Shown here: piece after piece, positions 1-8,517 of the stretch | Numbering within the stretch: position 1 is the first letter of the stretch | How the letters are laid out: each line of letters starts with the position of its first letter | DNA from: Bacteroidales bacterium UBA6366 | Lineage (GTDB): Bacteria; Bacteroidota; Bacteroidia; Bacteroidales; UBA932 | NCBI GenBank assembly: GCA_002438845.1 | Contig: DJRG01000065.1 | Coordinates: forward strand, 1,792-63,303 | Length of the DNA stretch: 61,512 nt | Direction: 5' to 3' | Translations under genes and position numbers: made by a program | Notes under the pieces: generated by a model | What the model saw: the letters and a program-made list of their open reading frames with translations, nothing else | What the model was told of the DNA's origin: nothing | Databases searched by the model: none

Positions 1-885
1 CCGACCTGCACAAAGCGCAAGTCCCGTGTGCTTGTCTCCTCATCCCTGCTTCCGAATGTCATCAAGACGATCCAGACATATTCAGGCTACCACGGCACAG
101 AATTGACGCTTGTTCCTTGCAAGGACGGCCAGACTTGTCTTGAAAGCGTCAAGGCTGAACTCGCCAAGAATGACGTCGCCGGAGTGATTGTCCCTTCGAT
201 CAACCGCTACGGCATCATCGAGGACCTGACCGGCTTCGCGGAGGCCATCCACGAGGAAGGAGGAATATTCATTGAATATTGCGACCCATCTGCCCTCGCG
301 GTGCTCAAGACTCCAGCCGAGTGGGGGGCTGACATCGCTGTCGGTGACGGCCAGAGCCTCGGCATCCCGATGAGTTTCGGCGGCCCTTATGTCGGCTTCA
401 TGGCCTGCAGAAAGGAATATGTCCGTAAACTTCCGGGAAGGATTGTCGGTGAGACCCGCGACACGGAAGGCCGCCGCTGTTTCTGCCTGACCCTTCAGGC
501 CCGCGAGCAGCACATCCGTCGCGAGAAGGCCACTTCCAACATCTGTTCGAACGAAAGCTTGATGGCTCTCTATGTGACTGTCTATATGTCGCTTATGGGG
601 CCGAAAGGTCTTAAGGAGGTCAATGACCGCTCTTATGCTGCCGCTCACTATCTCCACGATGAACTGCTGAAGACCGGCAAGTTCGCCGAAGTTTTCGACA
701 AACCGTTCCTCAAGGAGTTCGTGCTCAAGCCGTTGATGCCTGTTGAGAGACTGCACATCAAACTTCACGACGGCGGATTCTTCGCTGCCCTTGAGACAGA
801 GGAAGGCTATGTAAGTTTCTGTGCGACTGAAAGAAGGACGAAAGCTGAGATTGACGCTCTCGTCGCTTTGGTGAAGGAGGCCTAA
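1..885 (+). CDS. gcvPA: Glycine dehydrogenase (decarboxylating) subunit 1, 5'-truncated by window edge
   Basis: Alpha half of the P-protein of the glycine cleavage system, which with GcvPB decarboxylates glycine and passes the aminomethyl group to the H-protein lipoate. The reading frame is open from base 1 (first residues PTCTKRKSRVLVSSSLLP), so the start lies outside the window; about 295 residues of a usual ~440 are present. Family-typical segments are visible, including GDGQSLGIPMSFGGPYVGF and TREQHIRREKATSNICSN-like text (here LQAREQHIRREKATSNICSN). The gene is followed after 5 nt by gcvPB, so they are co-transcribed and probably translationally coupled. The split alpha/beta arrangement is normal in many bacteria. 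Confidence 0.96.
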   Translation, partial: PTCTKRKSRVLVSSSLLPNVIKTIQTYSGYHGTELTLVPCKDGQTCLESVKAELAKNDVAGVIVPSINRYGIIEDLTGFAEAIHEEGGIFIEYCDPSALAVLKTPAEWGADIAVGDGQSLGIPMSFGGPYVGFMACRKEYVRKLPGRIVGETRDTEGRRCFCLTLQAREQHIRREKATSNICSNESLMALYVTVYMSLMGPKGLKEVNDRSYAAAHYLHDELLKTGKFAEVFDKPFLKEFVLKPLMPVERLHIKLHDGGFFAALETEEGYVSFCATERRTKAEIDALVALVKEA

Positions 886-890
886 GGAAT

Positions 891-2423
891 ATGAAGTATT
901 ACGATAAACTTATTTTCGAACTCTCCAAAGAGGGGAGAGTCGGCTATTCCCTCGGCAAGAATGAGTGGACCTCCACATCGGATGAGATTCCTGCCGCCCT
1001 CAAAAGGACTGAGACCGTAGGACTTCCTCAAGTGAGCGAGGTGGATGTTGTACGTCACTACACCAATCTGTCCCAGATGAATTTCGGTGTGGACACCGGA
1101 TTCTATCCTCTGGGAAGCTGCACGATGAAGTACAACCCGAAGATCAACGAAGAGATCGCCGGGATGAAGGGCTTCCTTGGTCTGCATCCTTTGCAGCCGG
1201 CATCCACGGTACAGGGTGCGTTGGAGGTCTATTACAATATGGACAAGGCCCTTGCCGCAATCACCGGAATGGCTCACTTCACGTTCAACCCTTGCGCAGG
1301 AGCGCACGGTGAGCTGACCGGTCTGATGATCATGCGTCAGTACCACATCCTGAACGGTGACCTTAAGAGGACCAAAGTGATCGTGCCGGACAGCGCCCAT
1401 GGTACAAACCCTGCCAGCGCCGCTGTCTGCGGTCTGGAGGTAGTTGTCGTGAAGTCCAAGGCTGACGGCCTTGTGGACGTGAACGATCTCAAGCCTCTGC
1501 TCGGTGACGACATCGCCGGCATAATGATGACGAATCCTAACACCCTCGGCCTTTTCGAGAAAGACATCGAGGAGATCGCCGCCCTCATCCACGGATGCGG
1601 AGGCCTTCTCTACTACGACGGAGCGAACATGAATCCGCTCATCGGTGTCGCACGTCCCGGTGACATGGGCTTCGACATTCTCCACCTGAACCTGCACAAG
1701 TCGTTCTCGACTCCTCACGGCGGCGGCGGTCCTGGCTCAGGCCCTGTCGGTGTCTGCGAGAAACTGGCTCCTTATCTGCCTGTCCCTAAGGTTGTCAAGG
1801 ATGAATATGGTCAGTTCAAGGTTCGCGGACGCGCCGGTGTGGGCAAGAGTGATGTGAAGAAGAACGCTGTCGGTTGCGAGAAGACCGCCGGTGAGGTGTC
1901 CGGGTTCCTGGGCAACTTCGGCGTGATTCTTCGTGCCTATGCCTACATCCTCATGCTCGGCCGAGAGAATGTCCGGTTCGTCGGAAGGTATGCCACCCTT
2001 GGCGCCAACTACATCAAGGAGAGTCTCAAGGAGTACTACAAGCTTCCGATTCCGACAGTCTGCAAGCACGAGTTCGTCTATGACGGTCTTGTGAACGACG
2101 GATCGAAGAAGTCCGCTGACGGAACGCTCGAGAGAGAGGGCGCGACCACACTGGATGTGGCCAAGAGGCTTCTTGACTTCGGTTTCCACGCTCCGACGAT
2201 CTACTTCCCTCTGCTCTTCCACCAGGCCATCATGATCGAGCCTACGGAGACAGAGTCGATTGAGACGCTGGACGCTTTCATCGAGGTGATGAAGAAGATC
2301 GCCCTTGAGGCCGCCGAGGATCCGGCGATGCTCAAGAGTGCTCCTCACAACGCTCCGATCACCCGTCCGGACGAGACCACGGCCGCACGCCAGCCGATTC
2401 TCAAGTTCCAGGACGAAAGGTAA
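891..2423 (+). CDS. gcvPB: Glycine dehydrogenase (decarboxylating) subunit 2
   Basis: Beta half of the glycine cleavage P-protein, 510 aa, cytoplasmic and PLP-dependent. The pyridoxal lysine is K270 in the motif HLNLHKSFSTPHGGGGPGSG, and the upstream VPDSAHGTNPASA segment is also typical. The ATG at 891 lies 5 nt after the gcvPA stop. Length and both motifs fit the family, with no sign of damage. A palindromic repeat followed by a T-run directly after the stop probably ends the transcript. Identification is secure. Confidence 0.97.
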   Translation: MKYYDKLIFELSKEGRVGYSLGKNEWTSTSDEIPAALKRTETVGLPQVSEVDVVRHYTNLSQMNFGVDTGFYPLGSCTMKYNPKINEEIAGMKGFLGLHPLQPASTVQGALEVYYNMDKALAAITGMAHFTFNPCAGAHGELTGLMIMRQYHILNGDLKRTKVIVPDSAHGTNPASAAVCGLEVVVVKSKADGLVDVNDLKPLLGDDIAGIMMTNPNTLGLFEKDIEEIAALIHGCGGLLYYDGANMNPLIGVARPGDMGFDILHLNLHKSFSTPHGGGGPGSGPVGVCEKLAPYLPVPKVVKDEYGQFKVRGRAGVGKSDVKKNAVGCEKTAGEVSGFLGNFGVILRAYAYILMLGRENVRFVGRYATLGANYIKESLKEYYKLPIPTVCKHEFVYDGLVNDGSKKSADGTLEREGATTLDVAKRLLDFGFHAPTIYFPLLFHQAIMIEPTETESIETLDAFIEVMKKIALEAAEDPAMLKSAPHNAPITRPDETTAARQPILKFQDER

Positions 2424-2429
2424 TGAAAT

Positions 2430-2465
2430 CCGGTCACTGAGCTTGTCGAAGTGACCGGTTTTTTT
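2430..2465 (+). terminator. Palindromic repeat copy plus T-run downstream of gcvPB
   Basis: A copy of the dispersed 25-bp palindrome, extended to CCGGTCACT...AGTGACCGG (9-bp arms, 11-nt loop), is followed immediately by seven T residues. This fits an intrinsic terminator for the gcvPA-gcvPB transcript. It shows a dispersed repeat serving as a terminator. Confidence 0.75.
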
Positions 2466-2484
2466 CATTATTATCCCGAAATAA

Positions 2485-2515
2485 TTTGCAACTTAAAACT
2501 TTTTCCGTATCTTTG
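2485..2515 (+). promoter_or_regulatory. Bacteroidota-type promoter of tRNA-Ala
   Basis: TTTG at 2485-2488, exactly 19 nt, then TATCTTTG at 2508-2515: a perfect match to the -33/-7 consensus of the Bacteroidota housekeeping sigma factor. The mature tRNA begins 11 nt after the -7 element. Confidence 0.75.
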
Positions 2516-2525
2516 CATTCCCAAT

Positions 2526-2598
2526 GGGGTATTAGCTCAGTTGGTAGAGCGTTTGAATGGCATTCAAAAGGTCAGGAGTTCGATTCTCCTATGCTCCA
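2526..2598 (+). tRNA. tRNA-Ala (anticodon GGC)
   Basis: 73-nt cloverleaf. Acceptor arms GGGGTAT and ATGCTCC pair with two G-U pairs, the D-arm contains AGCTCAGTTGGTAGAGC, the anticodon stem TTGAA/TTCAA carries loop TGGCATT (anticodon GGC), and the T-arm has GGAGTTCGATTCTCC. The discriminator is A and CCA is not encoded. Confidence 0.95.
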
Positions 2599-2640
2599 CT
2601 TCCCGTTGAACAGTAAGTTTAGAGTCCCTTCTTTCATGTC

Positions 2641-3804
2641 ATGAAACAGAAGCGAAGCGTCATATTCAAGACTCTCGAGAGTTTCCCAAGAGTCGAGTTG
2701 GAAGACATCCGCCAGTACTTTGGCGCCGATGTCCCGAAAAAAGTACGCAAGACTGAATTCGTGAACCGGCTTGGCGCATACATAATCGAAAGGCCTGTCG
2801 AGTGGCTCGGAAGAATGCTTGAAAGGGATCTGAGACTGCTTAAGCGTCTGATCGACGCCGGTCCGGGAGTTCCGCTTTATCTGGACTATCCTGATTTCCC
2901 CTCTGTCCTTGAGACCATAAAACTTCTTGGCTCCGACACTTCCGATGAGAATTTCAGAGAGGTCTGGATCCCCAAGGAACTCTATGACGTGGTGGCTCCT
3001 CACATAGACAGCGTGTTGAAGGAAGGCGAGGAAGGCGGCTTTTTCGAGGTAGACCGGGCCGCTTTGGGCTATCTCTGCCTCTACGGCATCATGACCGTGG
3101 ACGAATTCTTCGACAAGATGCTGGACTACTGGGAGTTCTCCGGCAAGCACAGCATCGAGTTCTTCACGAATATGGTCTATGAAAGCCCTGTCATGAAACT
3201 ATGCCGGGTCGATTCCGGCGGCGAGCGTTACATGTGCGCCCCGAACATCTATGATCCCGATGAAATCCTTGACAGAAGAAAGGAATATGCAGGAATAGAA
3301 TCCCTGCGCCGCTTCACTCCCGAGGATGCTTTGAAGGCAGGGGCCGGTTCCCCGTACTTTGTCTTCGGGCTGGATTCAAAGGAAGGCCGCAGATTGGTCG
3401 AAATGCTGGGTAATCTGGGTTATTCCGGAGAGGATCTGATCCGTGAGGAGCATGACATCTGGATGAACGCCCAGATGATCGGGAAGGATGACACAACCGA
3501 AGCCATATTCGCAAGCGTGTCCCGCAAGCAGGATGACATCGAGTCTTTCGATGACTACGACGAGTGCATGGAGATAGTCGCCGCCTATGCCAACACCCTC
3601 CCGAAATGGCTCCTCAAAGGCTATTCCTCCAATGAGAAGAACTGTCTGAAAGTCGTTCTACAGACAGAGGAAGACCCGATTCAGTCTATGATCAAGAAGA
3701 ATCCGATCCTTGGTCTCTTTGTCCCTCCGACCCCTCCGGACGCCCCGTGTCCCTGCGGCAGCCGTCTTTCCTACCGCCACTGCCACGGCAAGAATCTCTC
3801 CTGA
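2641..3804 (+). CDS. SEC-C metal-binding motif protein of unknown function
   Basis: 387 aa, no signal peptide or membrane segment, so probably cytoplasmic. Only the C-terminus is recognisable: APCPCGSRLSYRHCHGKN (about residues 368-385) is a SEC-C zinc-binding motif (CxCxnCH type) like the one at the end of SecA, used to bind ribosomes or other proteins. The rest is helical and charged, without a family I can name. It starts at an ATG 42 nt downstream of tRNA-Ala. The neighbour on the other strand is a zinc peptidase; no functional link is evident. Confidence 0.8.
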   Translation: MKQKRSVIFKTLESFPRVELEDIRQYFGADVPKKVRKTEFVNRLGAYIIERPVEWLGRMLERDLRLLKRLIDAGPGVPLYLDYPDFPSVLETIKLLGSDTSDENFREVWIPKELYDVVAPHIDSVLKEGEEGGFFEVDRAALGYLCLYGIMTVDEFFDKMLDYWEFSGKHSIEFFTNMVYESPVMKLCRVDSGGERYMCAPNIYDPDEILDRRKEYAGIESLRRFTPEDALKAGAGSPYFVFGLDSKEGRRLVEMLGNLGYSGEDLIREEHDIWMNAQMIGKDDTTEAIFASVSRKQDDIESFDDYDECMEIVAAYANTLPKWLLKGYSSNEKNCLKVVLQTEEDPIQSMIKKNPILGLFVPPTPPDAPCPCGSRLSYRHCHGKNLS

Positions 3805-3860
3805 CATATAGAACAGCCCCCTCCCGCGGTATGTGTCACCAAACCTGAGAGGGGGAATAT

Positions 3861-3893
3861 TCAAACCTTCAAACGAGTCAAAACAGTTTCTTA
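3861..3893. repeat. Solo end of the MITE-like inverted repeat
   Basis: The 33 bases resemble one terminal inverted repeat of the elements at 20796 and 60925. Read on the minus strand they begin TAAGAAACTGTTTTGA, against TAAGAAGCTGTTTTGA in the full elements, and keep the following CGTTTGAAGG block. As in the tdk/recA element, the repeat end contains the stop codon (TAA) of the neighbouring gene. Confidence 0.55.
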
Positions 3894-4580
3894 GCGTCTG
3901 TCGTTCAGGAACGAGAGATAGTAGAGCAGAGTGGCAAGGGAGCCGACGGCTGCGATGACGTAGGTGTAGGCTGCCCATTTGAGGGCGTCGATGGCCATCG
4001 GCCTTGTCTCGTAGTTGGTGATGCCGGCGCTTTCGAGCCAGTTGACGGCCCTATGGCTTGCGTTGATCTCGACCGGGAGGGTGACAAAGCTGAAGAGTGT
4101 GGTCATGGCGAATAGTATGACGCCGAAGATCAGCACGGGATAGCTGTGGAACATGGAAACCAGAATCACTCCGGCAAGCAGAACCCACTGCACGATCCTG
4201 CTGGAGAAGCTGACAACCGGCACGAGTGCGGTGCGCAGCCTTAGCGGCAGGTAGCCTTTCGCATGCTGGACCACATGCCCGCACTCATGCGCGGCAACGG
4301 CGGCAGCGGCGACACTGCTTTGGCTGTAGACCTCCTCGCTGAGGTTCACAGTCTTTGTCTGCGGATTGTAGTGGTCGGTCAGACGGCCAGGAATGCAGGT
4401 GACCTTGACATCGGTGATTCCATGGTCATGCAACATCTTGCGGGCGACCTCGGCTCCGGTCATCCCGTTTGTGGTCGGAACCTGGGAATATTTCGTGAAC
4501 CTGCTTTGGAGCATGCTTTGGATGATTTGGCTCAAAATCATCACTGCGATCATTATTATCCAGATTGATCCGGTGCTCAT
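3891..4580 (-). CDS. Membrane zinc metallopeptidase, YugP family
   Basis: 229 aa matching the YugP-type neutral zinc metallopeptidases. It has an N-terminal membrane segment (IWIIMIAVMILSQII), the zinc-binding motif HECGH at residues 98-102, and two to three further hydrophobic segments (about 120-165 and 200-220). The conserved text PTTNGMTGAEVARKML and YNPQTKTVNLSEEVY is typical. Substrates of this family are not defined; it acts at the membrane. Its TAA stop lies inside a MITE-end sequence. Transcribed away from alr with about 190 nt between them. Confidence 0.88.
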   Translation of the reverse strand: MSTGSIWIIMIAVMILSQIIQSMLQSRFTKYSQVPTTNGMTGAEVARKMLHDHGITDVKVTCIPGRLTDHYNPQTKTVNLSEEVYSQSSVAAAAVAAHECGHVVQHAKGYLPLRLRTALVPVVSFSSRIVQWVLLAGVILVSMFHSYPVLIFGVILFAMTTLFSFVTLPVEINASHRAVNWLESAGITNYETRPMAIDALKWAAYTYVIAAVGSLATLLYYLSFLNDRR

Positions 4581-4767
4581 AATGTTTTCTTACTTTATTT
4601 GTTAAACTTTCGCAAGCCGGCAATTTCGTGCGGAAAATCTTTGTCATTGCGGTGATTGCCCACCGGCGGTGACTATTATCAATTAATAGACCAGAATTCA
4701 AATATAAATATTTTGGCAGTGTTTTTGACGGAAAAACAGTAATTTTGTCAGATTTTTGGTTCAAGAC

Positions 4768-5883
4768 ATGTCAAACGGCACTACGGATTTCTCTCGCCTG
4801 GAGCTCAATCTCCAGAACTGTCTCGGCAACTACCGGTACTTTCGCTCAAAACTTCAGCGGACAACCAAGTTGTTGGTTTTGGTCAAGGCCAATGCCTACG
4901 GCCACGGAGCGGTGGAGTTCGCTCTTATGATGCAGAATGCGGGAGCGGATTATCTTGCCGTCGCCTTGCCTGTCGAGGGAATCGAGCTCCGGCAGTCAGG
5001 TATCAGCCTTCCGATCTTGGTGCTGACCGCCGGCACCGACTATTTTGACGAGATCATAGACAATCATCTCGAGCCCGGGATTCCGAACCTTTACACGCTC
5101 AAAGCACTTGTCTCCACGCTGCAAAGCCGTGGCATTGAGGATTTTCCGGTCCACATAAAACTGGACACCGGCATGCACCGGCTGGGCTTCATGACCAGCG
5201 AGCTTGACGAATTGATTGAATATCTCAGGGCGCGTTCCGAGGTGAGAGTCAAGTCGGTATATTCACATCTCGCTGTCGCCGAAGACCCGTCGATGGATCA
5301 GTTCACTCTTGGACAGATCTCAATGTTCGAGGCCAACGCGGCGAGGTTGGATGAGGCTTTGGGCTACCATCCGATGTGGCATGTGCTCAACTCCGCCGGC
5401 ATTGAGCGGTTCCCTCGCTACCAGCATGACATGGTGCGGTTAGGTGTGGGAATATATGGGATCAGCTCATTGCCAGGTGTCCATCTGAAACCGGTTGCCT
5501 CACTGAAAGTGAAGATTCTGCAGATCAAGGAACTGAAACCTGGCGATGGTGCGATCGGTTACGGGCAGCATGGCATGATTGCTCCGCAGGGGACACGAAT
5601 AGCCACCATTCCGGTCGGTTACGCTGACGGAATCGACCGGAGGCTTGGCTGCGGCCATGCCAGTTTCTCGCTGAACGGTTATCGTGTTCCCACGATCGGG
5701 AACATCTGCATGGACATGTGTATGCTGGATGTGACAGGTGTTCCGGCGCAGGTGGGGGACACTGTGACGATTTTCGGGGAAGATCCGACTGTCAGTGAGC
5801 TTGCGAGGATTCTGGACACGATTCCGTATGAGATCATGACTTCTGTTCCGCGCCGCATCGAGCGGGTTATTGTACGCAGGTAG
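4768..5883 (+). CDS. alr: Alanine racemase
   Basis: 371 aa. Converts L-alanine to D-alanine for peptidoglycan, cytoplasmic, PLP-dependent. The PLP lysine is K40 in LVKANAYGHGAVEF; the TIPVGYADGIDRR segment carries the second catalytic tyrosine, and SAGIERFPRYQHDMVRLGVGIYG is family-typical. I chose the ATG at 4768 (MSNGTTDFSRLELN); an in-frame TTG 12 nt upstream is less likely. AT-rich DNA precedes the gene, with a TAATTTTG that could be a -7 element at 4740-4747 but no correctly spaced -33 box. Confidence 0.95.
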   Translation: MSNGTTDFSRLELNLQNCLGNYRYFRSKLQRTTKLLVLVKANAYGHGAVEFALMMQNAGADYLAVALPVEGIELRQSGISLPILVLTAGTDYFDEIIDNHLEPGIPNLYTLKALVSTLQSRGIEDFPVHIKLDTGMHRLGFMTSELDELIEYLRARSEVRVKSVYSHLAVAEDPSMDQFTLGQISMFEANAARLDEALGYHPMWHVLNSAGIERFPRYQHDMVRLGVGIYGISSLPGVHLKPVASLKVKILQIKELKPGDGAIGYGQHGMIAPQGTRIATIPVGYADGIDRRLGCGHASFSLNGYRVPTIGNICMDMCMLDVTGVPAQVGDTVTIFGEDPTVSELARILDTIPYEIMTSVPRRIERVIVRR

Positions 5884-5898
5884 TTTGGCTTTCCTGTT

Positions 5899-6480
5899 CT
5901 ATTCAAAAATCATCATGCTTGCCTTGATCTCTCCAGCCAGGGTGGAACCTTTCAGTCGCTCCACAATCGCAAGGCCGAAATCCACCGCGCACCCAGGTCC
6001 GCGGCCGGTGATCAGATTGCCGTCCGCCACGCATGAGGTCTTGACATATTCCCCGCCTTTTGCGTTCGGAGCTGCCTCGAACCCGTCGTAGCAAGTGAAT
6101 TTCTTCCCTTTCAGCGACGGAAGCTGCGAGAGCACCAGCCCGGGAGCCGCGCAGATGGCAGCCAAGGTGCCGCCTTCGGCATAGTGCCTCTTCATCAGTT
6201 CCATGAGTTCCGTGTCTTCCGCAAGGTTTTTTGTACCTGGCATCCCTCCCGGGAACACAAGCACATCTTTCCCGTCTGTTCCTTCGGACACCGCTCTCTC
6301 TTTGAACAAATCCCAGGTTAAGTCAGCGGCAACCGGCACGCCATGTGCGCCGGTAACTACCTCCTCATCCGTGATGGAGACTGTGCTTGCCTCGATTCCC
6401 CCTCTGCGAAGAACATCCAGAGTGGCAAGAGCCTCGATCTCCTCGAAGCCCTCGGCTAAAAAAATGTAGATCCCTTTCAT
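5899..6480 (-). CDS. DJ-1/PfpI family protein
   Basis: 193 aa with the DJ-1/ThiJ fold: start MKGIYIFLAEGFEEIEALAT, then VLVFPGGMPGTKNL, and the nucleophile elbow AAICAAPG with the conserved cysteine near residue 104. The family includes deglycases, chaperones and amidotransferase-like proteins, so the reaction cannot be assigned. The frame stays open 14 codons further upstream, but MKGIYIF is the conserved start. It converges on alr with about 15 nt between stops. A cluster of palindromic repeats lies just upstream. Confidence 0.9.
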   Translation of the reverse strand: MKGIYIFLAEGFEEIEALATLDVLRRGGIEASTVSITDEEVVTGAHGVPVAADLTWDLFKERAVSEGTDGKDVLVFPGGMPGTKNLAEDTELMELMKRHYAEGGTLAAICAAPGLVLSQLPSLKGKKFTCYDGFEAAPNAKGGEYVKTSCVADGNLITGRGPGCAVDFGLAIVERLKGSTLAGEIKASMMIFE

Positions 6481-6508
6481 TGTATTATCATTAGGTGAAT
6501 GCACTTTT

Positions 6509-6666
6509 GGTCGCTTCGACAAGCTCAGCGACCGAATGCGTCATCGCCTGCCTGCCGGTCGCTGAGCCTATCAAGTGACCGAACACTGCCGGTCGCTGAG
6601 CCTGTCGAAGCGACTAAGGCTACTTCTCAAAAACAAGCACTGGTCACTTCGGCAAGCTCAGTGACC
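6509..6666. repeat. Four clustered copies of the 25-bp palindrome
   Basis: Copies lie at 6509-6533, 6557-6580 (loop one base shorter and altered), 6591-6615 and 6642-6666. Arms are GGTCGCT/AGCGACC or GGTCACT/AGTGACC and the centre is GAGCYTGTCGA or its complement. Orientations alternate. They fill the gap between the DJ-1 gene and tRNA-Gln. Confidence 0.9.
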
Positions 6667-6689
6667 AGTGCGTCTCAATGACCAAACTG

Positions 6690-6760
6690 TTGAGATATCA
6701 GGACTCGAACCTGAACTGGCAGAACCAAAATCTGTAGTGCTACCATTACACCATACCTCA
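6690..6760 (-). tRNA. tRNA-Gln (anticodon TTG)
   Basis: 71-nt cloverleaf on the minus strand. Acceptor TGAGGTA pairs with TATCTCA, the D-arm is GGTGTAATGGTAGCAC, the anticodon loop TTTTGGT gives anticodon TTG, and the T-arm is TCAGGTTCGAGTCCTGA. CCA is not encoded. It is flanked on both sides by palindromic repeats. Confidence 0.93.
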
Positions 6761-6890
6761 ATTCCGTCCACAAAGTTATTCAATTTCCCTCAAATCTGCA
6801 ACCTTGCCCGTAAGAAAGAGTGCATAATTGCATCGCTTTTTTCGTAAATATATTCCTATTTTGCAGAAAATAAATTGAATATGATAGACC

Positions 6891-6953
6891 CTCCGCTCGC
6901 CGAGCCTGCCGAAGCGCCTAACACTGCCGGTCGCTGAGCCTGTCGAAGCGACC
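6891..6953. repeat. Two copies of the 25-bp palindrome upstream of tRNA-Gln
   Basis: A diverged copy around 6891-6917 (CGCCGAGCCTGCCGAAGCG core) and a canonical one at 6929-6953. They sit between tRNA-Gln and the stop of the membrane regulator. Confidence 0.8.
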
Positions 6954-6967
6954 TCACATCCCTGAGG

Positions 6968-8131
6968 CTACGGTTTCCTGTCCAGCACAACCCCTTGCGT
7001 CAGACTCTGATCAATCTCCCCGACATTTCTCTTAGCCTTGTAATAAGCCGTACGTGAGACGAAACCGGACTCCAAAGCGATTTCCTCCTGCTTGGCGTTC
7101 GGATGAGCCTCCTTGTAGAGCCTGGCATATTCAATCCTGAACATGTTGACAAGATTGTAGTAACCGATAGAGGAGATGAATTTGCTGGCCTTGTTCATTT
7201 TTCCGTTGCCAAGATCCAGAAGGACCTCGGTCTTGAGCAGATGCGGCTCCCTGAATCTGCGCAGAATGACTGACAGGACTTCCGCCTTGATCTCATCCAT
7301 CGGCGTTCCGTCATCCTCCTGGTCGTTTTCTGTCGCCTCTCCAGCCTCTTGCTCATTAATTTCTTCGGTTGCCAGTCCCTCCAGTTTGCGCATCTCACTA
7401 TCGATCTCTTTCGTGCGCAGAACCCGTTGCGGATGAAGTATGACACAAAGAAAGTAAACCATCCAGCATGAGGTGAAGATGTCGATCGCGAACTTCGCCC
7501 ATCTGCTGCCCGTGACAAAGATGAACCACATGAGAACGATCCACATCAGTGGAGTGTAGAGCATCTTGGCCGCGAACTTGTAGGGGAAATCCTCGTCATT
7601 GGAGTAGTTGTCCGTGTTGTATTTTTCCATCTCTTTCTTCAGGTTTCTCAGTTCACAGGCAGTGACCACCGTGAACAGTAGGCTTGTGAAACCCGCTGTG
7701 TAAAGGACGGTTGTGTTGTGCTTCACCATCCAGTCATTGAATCCGAAGAGAAGCGGAACCAGCATGGTCAGGATTATCACATACGGAGCCAACGTGTACA
7801 ACTTCCACAGCAAGTTGCACTTTTCACGGTTGTGAAGCTGGAAATATTGTTTGATGGAGACCGCAAAGATGACTGGATAGAATAGCACAGCAAATGTCCT
7901 TGCGTATGTCCAAACCGCCGGATCCATCGGGGCGAGGACATAAGGAAAAATCAATGCGATGGACGCATAGAATAATGTCACCAGTTTCCTGGCGGGATAG
8001 AAGTAGTCGGCATTCTCGCAGAATGGCCTGCACATGTGATTCCACCTGATGTAGGCGCAAATCACACCTGTTGTGATGAAAATCAGACAACCTGCTGAGT
8101 ACAGGCCTTCGGGGGTAACGTTCCAGATCAT
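6968..8131 (-). CDS. Membrane-anchored helix-turn-helix regulator
   Basis: 387 aa. The N-terminal ~230 residues contain about six hydrophobic segments (for example LVTLFYASIALIFPYVLAP and VIILTMLVPLLFGF). An acidic linker follows (EINEQEAGEATENDQEDDG, near 260-280), and the cytoplasmic C-terminus resembles a degenerate AraC-type DNA-binding domain, with AKQEEIALESGFVSRTAYYK as the second helix-turn-helix. This architecture is common in Bacteroidales and implies signal sensing at the membrane; the signal and targets are unknown. It lies 36 nt downstream of rbfA and may be the last gene of the tyrS transcript. Confidence 0.75.
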   Translation of the reverse strand: MIWNVTPEGLYSAGCLIFITTGVICAYIRWNHMCRPFCENADYFYPARKLVTLFYASIALIFPYVLAPMDPAVWTYARTFAVLFYPVIFAVSIKQYFQLHNREKCNLLWKLYTLAPYVIILTMLVPLLFGFNDWMVKHNTTVLYTAGFTSLLFTVVTACELRNLKKEMEKYNTDNYSNDEDFPYKFAAKMLYTPLMWIVLMWFIFVTGSRWAKFAIDIFTSCWMVYFLCVILHPQRVLRTKEIDSEMRKLEGLATEEINEQEAGEATENDQEDDGTPMDEIKAEVLSVILRRFREPHLLKTEVLLDLGNGKMNKASKFISSIGYYNLVNMFRIEYARLYKEAHPNAKQEEIALESGFVSRTAYYKAKRNVGEIDQSLTQGVVLDRKP

Positions 8132-8167
8132 AAAATTCCTCTTGTCTGTGAATATTCCCGCACCGGT

Positions 8168-8515
8168 CTATTTCTTCAGAAGTTCGTCGATGTGTTCGGC
8201 GTAGTCCAGTGAGGAGTCAAGGTAAATAACAATCTCCGGCACGATGCGGAGCTGCTTGGCGACTTGATGGCCGAGCTCTCCCCGCAGAGCCTTGACATTG
8301 TCGTTGAGGATTTTCATCACTTCCTCAGCCTTTGCTGACGGGAATATGCTGACGTAGGTCTTGGCGAGGGAGAGGTCGGGGCTTACCCTTACCTCGCTCA
8401 CCGTCACCATCGCACCCCCGAACACGGCCATGCCCTTGCCGCGTATGATTTCCGCCAGATCCTTCTGGATCTCCCGGGCAACTTTCAGCTGTCTTGTGCT
8501 GGCCTGTTTCTCCAT
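8168..8515 (-). CDS. rbfA: Ribosome-binding factor A
   Basis: 115 aa, normal for RbfA, a KH-fold protein that binds immature 30S subunits and helps 16S rRNA 5'-end maturation. Family features are the start RQLKVAREIQKDLAEII, the strand VTVSEVRVSPDLSLAKTYVSIF, and the end LRIVPEIVIYLDSSLDYAEHIDELL. It begins 2 nt after the tyrS stop, so it is in one operon with tyrS. Confidence 0.95.
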   Translation of the reverse strand: MEKQASTRQLKVAREIQKDLAEIIRGKGMAVFGGAMVTVSEVRVSPDLSLAKTYVSIFPSAKAEEVMKILNDNVKALRGELGHQVAKQLRIVPEIVIYLDSSLDYAEHIDELLKK

Positions 8516-8517
8516 GA

